From Clostridia bacterium (lineage in GTDB: Bacteria; Bacillota_A; Clostridia; Oscillospirales; Acutalibacteraceae), in NCBI GenBank assembly GCA_017441045.1, contig JAFSAK010000134.1, positions 1 through 9,343 of the forward strand: a DNA stretch of 9,343 bases, read 5' to 3'. Positions 4,220 to 9,343 of this stretch are shown one piece after another. The notes under the pieces were generated by a model. That model did not search any database. It was not told where the DNA came from and saw nothing but the letters and a program-made list of their open reading frames with translations. The position numbers and the translations under genes are program-made. Position 1 is the first letter of the stretch, and the number at the start of each line of letters is the position of its first letter.

Positions 4220-6808
4220 ATGGGATTATCGCCGATGATGACTCAATACATGGAAATAAAGGAACAAAATAAAGATTGTATCCTTTTCTTCCGCCTTGGC
4301 GATTTTTATGAGATGTTTTTCGAAGATGCTAAAAAGGCATCGGAAGAACTTGAATTAACCCTCACGGGAAGGGATTGCGGTCTTAGCGAAAGGGCGCCTA
4401 TGTGCGGAGTGCCTTATCATAGTTGCGAAGCATATATTGCCCGTCTTGTTGATAGGGGATATAAGGTTGCTATCTGCGAACAAACCGAAGATCCCGCCAC
4501 CGCAAAGGGACTTGTTAAGCGTGAGGTTGTTCGCATAATAACTCCGGGTACCGTTATTGAGGATAGTATGCTGGATGAGGCGCGCAATAATTATCTTGCG
4601 GGTATTTTCTTTGAAAAGGATGTGGCAGGTCTTTGCTTTGCCGATGCTTCTACGGGTGAAACCCACGTAACCGAAATTTCGGGAGATAACTGTCTATTGC
4701 GTGTTGCCGATGAGGTTATGCGTTTTCATCCCAGCGAGATAATTATGACTGCACCTTTGAAAGATTTGATGACGGAATTTTTATCTACGGGATTTGAAGG
4801 TACCGTTACTGTAAGAGAGGAATCTGTTTTTGAAAGGGCGTATACAAGGGAACTTATCTGCAAAGAATTTTCGGTTATAAGCCCCGAAAATCTCGGAATT
4901 GCGGATGCAAGCACAGTTCAGTGCGCTTTAGGCGGAGTTATAGATTATCTTAAAGAAACGGGCAAAATGCAAAACACCACCTTAAATTCAGTGGATGTTT
5001 ATACCGAAGAAAAGTTTATGCGCCTTGATATGACGGCCATAAGAAATCTCGAAATCTGCGAGACAATGCGTTCCAAATCTAAAAAGGGCTCTCTTTTATG
5101 GGTGCTGGACAAGACCAAAACGCCTATGGGTAAGCGACTTATCAGAAGTTGGCTCGGGATGCCCCTTTTATCCATCCCCGAAATCACCCTTCGTCAGAAT
5201 GCCGTTGAAGAACTTTCAAATGATACGGTCATAAGAGGCGAGGCCTTCGAGTATATGAGCGGTGTTAGGGATGTTGAGAGAATTATAACCAAGGCGGTTT
5301 ACGGCTCTGCAAATCCCAGAGACCTTTTAGGTCTTGCCGCGACTGCCACCCGTTTTCCCTATATAAAATCGCTTTTGTCGGGTGCGCAAAGTCGGATGCT
5401 TAAGAGCATTTATAATGATATTGATATTCTTGATGATATAAGAGAACTTATTGATTCCGCTATTGATGATAAAGCCCCCATAACCGTTAAAGAGGGCAAA
5501 ATCATCAAAGAAGGATATAACGAAGAGGTCGATACATTAAGAAACGATATGAACGGCGGTACCGATTATATCGCCGATATTGAAGCGAGAGAAAGAGAAC
5601 GCACGGGAATTAAAAATCTTCGCGTTCGTTATAATAAAGTTTTCGGATATTATATTGAGGTTACCAATTCCTTCCTCGATAAAGTACCCGAAGATTATAT
5701 CCGCAAACAAACGCTTACAAACTGCGAACGATTCATAACCGATGAACTTAAAGACCTTGAGCATAGGGTTCTCACCGCTAAAGATAGAATTGTTCGTCTT
5801 GAATATGAAATTTTTGATGCCATCAGAAATAGGGTGGCCGAAAGCGCAGAGCGTTTCAGAAAAACGGCCAATGCCATTGCTCGACTCGATGCCCTTTGTT
5901 CCTTTGCCGAAACGGCGGTTAACAATAATTATTGCAGACCGCTTATTAATAATAGCGGCGCCATAAATATTAAGGCGGGCAGGCACCCTGTTGTTGAGCA
6001 GATAATTAGTACGCCTTTTGTTACAAACGATACTCTGCTTGATAATGGCGAAAACCGTTGTGCTATTATAACGGGACCCAATATGGCGGGTAAATCCACC
6101 TATATGCGTCAGGTTGCGATTATAACGATTATGGCGCAAACGGGTTCCTTTGTTCCCGCGCAAATGGCCGAGATCGGACTTGTTGATGCGGTTTATACAA
6201 GGGTTGGCGCATCCGATGATTTGGCATCGGGCAAATCCACCTTTATGGTTGAAATGAACGAGGTATCTGAGATACTTAAAAACGCTACCAAAAACAGTTT
6301 GCTCATTCTTGATGAAATAGGCAGAGGCACCTCTACCTTTGATGGAATGTCCATAGCCCGCGCGGTGCTTGAATTTGTGGCAGATAAAAAGAAATTGGGC
6401 GCCAAAGCCCTATTTGCTACTCATTACCATGAACTTACGGTTATGGAAAACGAACTTTCGGGTGTTAAGAATTATAATATTGCTGCTAAAAAGCGCGGCG
6501 ATGATATTATTTTCCTTCGCAGAATAGTAAGAGGCGGCGCCGACCAGAGTTACGGTATAGAGGTTGCCAAATTAAGCGGCATACCCTCCGCCGTTATCGA
6601 AAGGGCAAAACAAATTCTAAAAGAAACCGAAGAAAACGGTACGGTTACATATAAAACCGTTAAGGGAGCAGATAGTCAACTTCCTCTTGAGATGGCCAAT
6701 GCCGCCGAAATTCTGGATGAACTTAAAGCCCTTGATGTTAACACACTAACGCCTATTGAGGCGATGGGAGTACTTTTCGATATTGCCAATAAGGCAAAAT
6801 CGGTTTAG
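4220..6808 (+). CDS. mutS: DNA mismatch repair protein MutS
   Basis: MutS recognises mispairs and small loops and recruits MutL. At 862 residues it is a full-length MutS1. The N-terminal mismatch-binding domain has the F-x-E wedge (F29, E31 in GDFYEMF). The connector, lever (NLEICETMRS) and clamp regions follow. The ATPase domain carries Walker A GPNMAGKST (619-627), the FMVEMNE segment, Walker B with LLILDEIGRGTSTFDG (D698, E699) and the ATHYHEL motif (H735). The C-terminus ends with the usual helix-turn-helix dimer region (LTPIEAMGVLF). The ATG at 4220 is preceded by AAGGGG (4203-4208). A 43-bp gap separates it from the YlbF/YmcA gene, and mutL starts 35 bp after its stop. The usual beta-clamp motif near the C-terminus (QLSFF type) reads QLPLE here (820-824). 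No truncation or frameshift is visible. Confidence 0.98.
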   Translation: MGLSPMMTQYMEIKEQNKDCILFFRLGDFYEMFFEDAKKASEELELTLTGRDCGLSERAPMCGVPYHSCEAYIARLVDRGYKVAICEQTEDPATAKGLVKREVVRIITPGTVIEDSMLDEARNNYLAGIFFEKDVAGLCFADASTGETHVTEISGDNCLLRVADEVMRFHPSEIIMTAPLKDLMTEFLSTGFEGTVTVREESVFERAYTRELICKEFSVISPENLGIADASTVQCALGGVIDYLKETGKMQNTTLNSVDVYTEEKFMRLDMTAIRNLEICETMRSKSKKGSLLWVLDKTKTPMGKRLIRSWLGMPLLSIPEITLRQNAVEELSNDTVIRGEAFEYMSGVRDVERIITKAVYGSANPRDLLGLAATATRFPYIKSLLSGAQSRMLKSIYNDIDILDDIRELIDSAIDDKAPITVKEGKIIKEGYNEEVDTLRNDMNGGTDYIADIEARERERTGIKNLRVRYNKVFGYYIEVTNSFLDKVPEDYIRKQTLTNCERFITDELKDLEHRVLTAKDRIVRLEYEIFDAIRNRVAESAERFRKTANAIARLDALCSFAETAVNNNYCRPLINNSGAINIKAGRHPVVEQIISTPFVTNDTLLDNGENRCAIITGPNMAGKSTYMRQVAIITIMAQTGSFVPAQMAEIGLVDAVYTRVGASDDLASGKSTFMVEMNEVSEILKNATKNSLLILDEIGRGTSTFDGMSIARAVLEFVADKKKLGAKALFATHYHELTVMENELSGVKNYNIAAKKRGDDIIFLRRIVRGGADQSYGIEVAKLSGIPSAVIERAKQILKETEENGTVTYKTVKGADSQLPLEMANAAEILDELKALDVNTLTPIEAMGVLFDIANKAKSV

Positions 6809-6843
6809 GGAAAATTTAATTTTTGAGAAAGGAAGGGAAGAAT

Positions 6844-8745
6844 ATGCCTAAGATTAATTTACTGCCGAGAGATTTGGCCGAACTTATTGCCGCAGGCGAA
6901 GTGGTTGAAAGACCTGCTTCTGTGGTAAAAGAGATGGTGGAAAACTCAATAGATTCGTGCGCTACACATATAACCGTTGAAATTAAACGGGGCGGAGTTA
7001 CATATATCCGCGTCACCGATAACGGATGCGGCATTTCTTCCGAAGATGTGCCTGTGGCTTTTTTGCGCCACGCAACGAGTAAAATTTCTAAAAGCGATGA
7101 CCTTTATAGTATTGCCACCTTGGGATTCAGAGGTGAGGCCTTGGCTGCCACATCCAGCGTTTCCAGAATAGAAATGTTTACCAAAAGAGCGGAAGATGCT
7201 CTCGGCACTCACTATCAGATAGAAGGCGGAATTGAAAAACTGAACGAAGAATCGGGTTGCCCTGAGGGTACTACCATAATCGTCAGAGATATTTTCTATA
7301 ATACCCCCGCCCGAATGAAGTTTTTAAAAACCGATATGGGCGAAGGCAATGCGGTAATTGCGGTTTGCGAGCGGGCCGCCCTTTCCCATCCCGAAATCGC
7401 CTTTAAACTTATAAAAGACGGTAAGCAGGTTATTTCTACTTCGGGTGACGGAAAACTTTACTCTGCTATTTATTCTGTTCTCGGCAGAGAATTCGCCACC
7501 ACTCTTATTGCGGTAGAAACCGAACTTTCGGGTATAGGTGTGAGCGGATTTACTTGTAAACCCATATACTGCCGTCAGTCGAAAACCGCTCAGATAGTTT
7601 TCTTAAACGGCAGATTTGTTCGTTCGGGAACGGTAAGCGCCGCAGTTGAAAGGGCTTATAAGAATAGCGCAATGGTCGGCAAATATCCCGCCTTTGTTTT
7701 AAATCTTAAGGTTCCTTTTGGCGCCGTGGATGTTAATGTTCACCCCGCCAAAACCGAAATTCGTTTCTCCGATGAAAAGAAGATTTTCGATGCGGTTTAC
7801 TATGGGGTTAAATCGGCAATAGAACTCGGCGATACCCGCCCTGCTATAAATATCGGCGCACCTAAAAAGGCGGTACCCTTGGCCGAAGAAACCGAGCAGG
7901 TAAAATACCGCCAAGCAGGTGTGGATTTCTCAATCTATAATAAATCCCAAGGGGAAAAGGACTATACGGCACAAAAACTCGTATCTAAAGAAATTCCTAA
8001 AATAAAAGATGAGCCCTTGGTGCTTCGTCAGGATAATACTCCGTTTTTTGCACGAGAAGATGTTAAAAAGTTTATTGCAAAAACGGAAGAAAAAACAGAG
8101 ATTAAGGCAGAAGAAAAAATTTCTGATTTTTCGCCGAAGGCAGAAGAAATCTCCGAAAAAGCAGGAGAATATACTCCCGAAAAAGAAGTGCGGCTTATAG
8201 GCGAGGCGTTTTCCACCTATATAGTTGCAGAAATGGGCGAGAGCGTTTTCCTTATTGATAAACACGCTGCCCACGAACGAATTCTATTCAACGATTTCAA
8301 GAAAAATCAAAAAATAGAGATGCAAAATCTTCTTTCCGCCGTTAGCGTAAGGTTAGAGGCCGAAGAATATACAGCGGCAGTTTCTAATATTGATTTACTT
8401 TTAAAGGCGGGATTTGAAATAGAAGATTTCGGAGATGGAACGGTTCTTGTAAGAGCGGTACCCGCAATGCTTATGGGAGAAGATGTGGCTTCTATGGTAA
8501 GAGAAGCGGCCGCGTCCTTGGCCAATACGGGAAATGTTGATATCGAAAGAATAGAAGATATATTCCATTCGGTTTCTTGCAAAGCCGCTATTAAGGCTGG
8601 ATATATCACAAGCAATTTAGAACTTTTGGAACTTGCTAAAAAAGTGCTTAATTCTGATGATATAAGATACTGTCCCCATGGCAGACCCGTCGCTTTTGAA
8701 ATCAAGAAAAAAGATATTGAAAAACAGTTTGGCAGAATACAATGA
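6844..8745 (+). CDS. mutL: DNA mismatch repair protein MutL
   Basis: MutL couples MutS mismatch recognition to strand removal; in bacteria without MutH it nicks DNA itself. The 633-residue protein has the N-terminal GHKL ATPase with E30 and N34 (VVKEMVENSIDS), DNGCGI (59-64), ATSKI (77-81) and GFRGEAL (94-100). A Lys/Glu-rich flexible linker (about 340-450) leads to the C-terminal dimerisation and endonuclease domain. The endonuclease motif reads DKHAAHE at 472-478; family consensus is DQHA(x2)E(x4)E, so Q is K here and the last E is N483. The other metal-site motifs, SCKAAIKAG (C579) and CPHGRP (C610, H612), are present. The start is ATG 6844 after AAGGGA (6833-6838), giving the standard N-terminus INLLPRDLAELIAAGEVVERP. 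Its stop overlaps the miaA start by four bases. Confidence 0.97.
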   Translation: MPKINLLPRDLAELIAAGEVVERPASVVKEMVENSIDSCATHITVEIKRGGVTYIRVTDNGCGISSEDVPVAFLRHATSKISKSDDLYSIATLGFRGEALAATSSVSRIEMFTKRAEDALGTHYQIEGGIEKLNEESGCPEGTTIIVRDIFYNTPARMKFLKTDMGEGNAVIAVCERAALSHPEIAFKLIKDGKQVISTSGDGKLYSAIYSVLGREFATTLIAVETELSGIGVSGFTCKPIYCRQSKTAQIVFLNGRFVRSGTVSAAVERAYKNSAMVGKYPAFVLNLKVPFGAVDVNVHPAKTEIRFSDEKKIFDAVYYGVKSAIELGDTRPAINIGAPKKAVPLAEETEQVKYRQAGVDFSIYNKSQGEKDYTAQKLVSKEIPKIKDEPLVLRQDNTPFFAREDVKKFIAKTEEKTEIKAEEKISDFSPKAEEISEKAGEYTPEKEVRLIGEAFSTYIVAEMGESVFLIDKHAAHERILFNDFKKNQKIEMQNLLSAVSVRLEAEEYTAAVSNIDLLLKAGFEIEDFGDGTVLVRAVPAMLMGEDVASMVREAAASLANTGNVDIERIEDIFHSVSCKAAIKAGYITSNLELLELAKKVLNSDDIRYCPHGRPVAFEIKKKDIEKQFGRIQ

Positions 8746-9343
8746 GTGAAAAGAAAAAAGTAATTTGTGTTGTTGGTCCAACGGCATCGGGCAAAACCGA
8801 ACTCGGTATCAGGATTGCAAACTTCATAAATGGTGAGATTATCTGCGCCGATTCAATGCAGATTTATAAGGGTATGAGCATTGCTTCTGCGGCGCCTACC
8901 GAAGAAGAAAAGGCAAGAGCGCCCCATCATCTCGCCGAGTTTTTGGAATATGATGAGAGTTTTACCGCAGGGGATTATATAAAAATCGCGCGTGCCAAGA
9001 TAGAAGAACTTTTAAATAGGGGAGTAACCCCCGTGATAGTCGGAGGAACCGGACTATATATCAGTTCACTTGCCGATAATATTATTTTCACCGAAGCCAA
9101 AACCGATAAGGATTTAAGGCAGAGGTTAAATAAAAGGATGGAAGAAATCGGCGCTGAGGCAATGCTCGAGGAACTTAAAAAACTTGATAGCGCCGCCGCA
9201 GAGAAACTTCATCCCAATAATAAAAGAAGAATTATCCGCGCCTTTGAGATTTATGAAACAACCGGTCTTACGGTAACCGAGCAAAACTGCAAATCCAGAG
9301 AAGAAGAAAATCCGTATGAATTTATAATGTTGGTTATTAATTA
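8742..9343 (+). CDS. miaA: tRNA dimethylallyltransferase (MiaA), 5' part, truncated by window edge
   Basis: MiaA transfers a dimethylallyl group from DMAPP to N6 of A37 in tRNAs reading UNN codons, producing the i6A substrate of MiaB encoded at the other end of this cluster. The frame opens with ATG at 8742, overlapping the mutL stop as ATGA, and stays open for 200 codons to the window end; full-length MiaA is about 300-320 residues. Visible motifs are the P-loop GPTASGKT (12-19), DSMQIYKGM (37-45, with the catalytic Asp), HHL (62-64), VGGTGLYISSL (100-110) and HPNNKRRIIRAFEIYETTG (157-175). No good ribosome site precedes it, so translational coupling to mutL is likely. The segment usually reading GTAKPT after the DSMQ motif is ASAAPT. 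Missing 3' end is due to the window, not to a lesion. Confidence 0.96.
   Translation, partial: MSEKKKVICVVGPTASGKTELGIRIANFINGEIICADSMQIYKGMSIASAAPTEEEKARAPHHLAEFLEYDESFTAGDYIKIARAKIEELLNRGVTPVIVGGTGLYISSLADNIIFTEAKTDKDLRQRLNKRMEEIGAEAMLEELKKLDSAAAEKLHPNNKRRIIRAFEIYETTGLTVTEQNCKSREEENPYEFIMLVIN

Noticed and set aside
5537..6163. A 208-codon open frame on the minus strand within mutS
   Set aside because: It lies wholly opposite the conserved MutS clamp and ATPase-proximal coding region, has no ribosome site of note and its translation has no recognisable domain. It is a shadow of mutS codon usage.
8009..8216. Lys/Glu-rich stretch of mutL and frames opposite it as possible separate genes or a frameshift
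   Set aside because: The mutL frame stays open and both flanking domains are in the same frame. This is the flexible linker that is variable in all MutL proteins.

Overview
The window looks like a stretch of a Bacillota (Firmicutes) chromosome, most likely class Clostridia and probably an Oscillospiraceae/Ruminococcaceae-type gut anaerobe. The evidence is the AGGAGG-type ribosome sites throughout, the Firmicutes-specific order miaB - YlbF/YmcA-family gene - mutS - mutL - miaA, a Firmicutes-style L10 leader with a transcription attenuator, and clostridial variants of MiaB (GCQQN) and MutL (DKHAAHE). The order-level placement is an inference from sequence feel and was not tested against a database.

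Layout. Bases 1-153 hold the end of rplK (L11), followed by rplA (L1) at 212-907. A short hairpin between them resembles an L1 target site. A strong intrinsic terminator closes this operon at 922-951. Next come an imperfect palindromic intergenic repeat (971-1025) and a second, bidirectional terminator (1046-1077). The second terminator serves the convergent minus-strand operon rplJ-rplL (L10, L7/L12; 2034 down to 1093). That operon has a near-ideal promoter, a long L10 leader and an attenuator hairpin between 2035 and 2234. About 45 bp away, a divergent promoter fires to the right into miaB (2336-3751), a YlbF/YmcA-family gene with a cysteine-rich tail (3772-4176), mutS (4220-6808), mutL (6844-8745) and miaA (from 8742, cut off by the window edge).

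How the genes work together. The left half makes the L1 and L12 stalk components of the 50S ribosomal subunit, and each operon carries a plausible feedback site for its own product (L1 for rplKA, L10-L12 for rplJL). The right half is a compact co-directional cluster. It joins the two sequential tRNA A37 enzymes (MiaA adds the isopentenyl group, MiaB the methylthio group) with the mismatch-repair pair MutS/MutL and a small protein of the RNase Y regulator family.

The most notable points are the rearranged ribosomal locus (rplJL convergent with rplKA rather than downstream of it), the detailed attenuator architecture, the six-cysteine tail of the YlbF/YmcA protein, and two TTG starts chosen because the nominal longer starts sit on top of their own Shine-Dalgarno sequences. 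I found no mobile element, CRISPR array, tRNA or rRNA, and nothing that convincingly amounts to an undescribed system; this is mainly a core housekeeping region.
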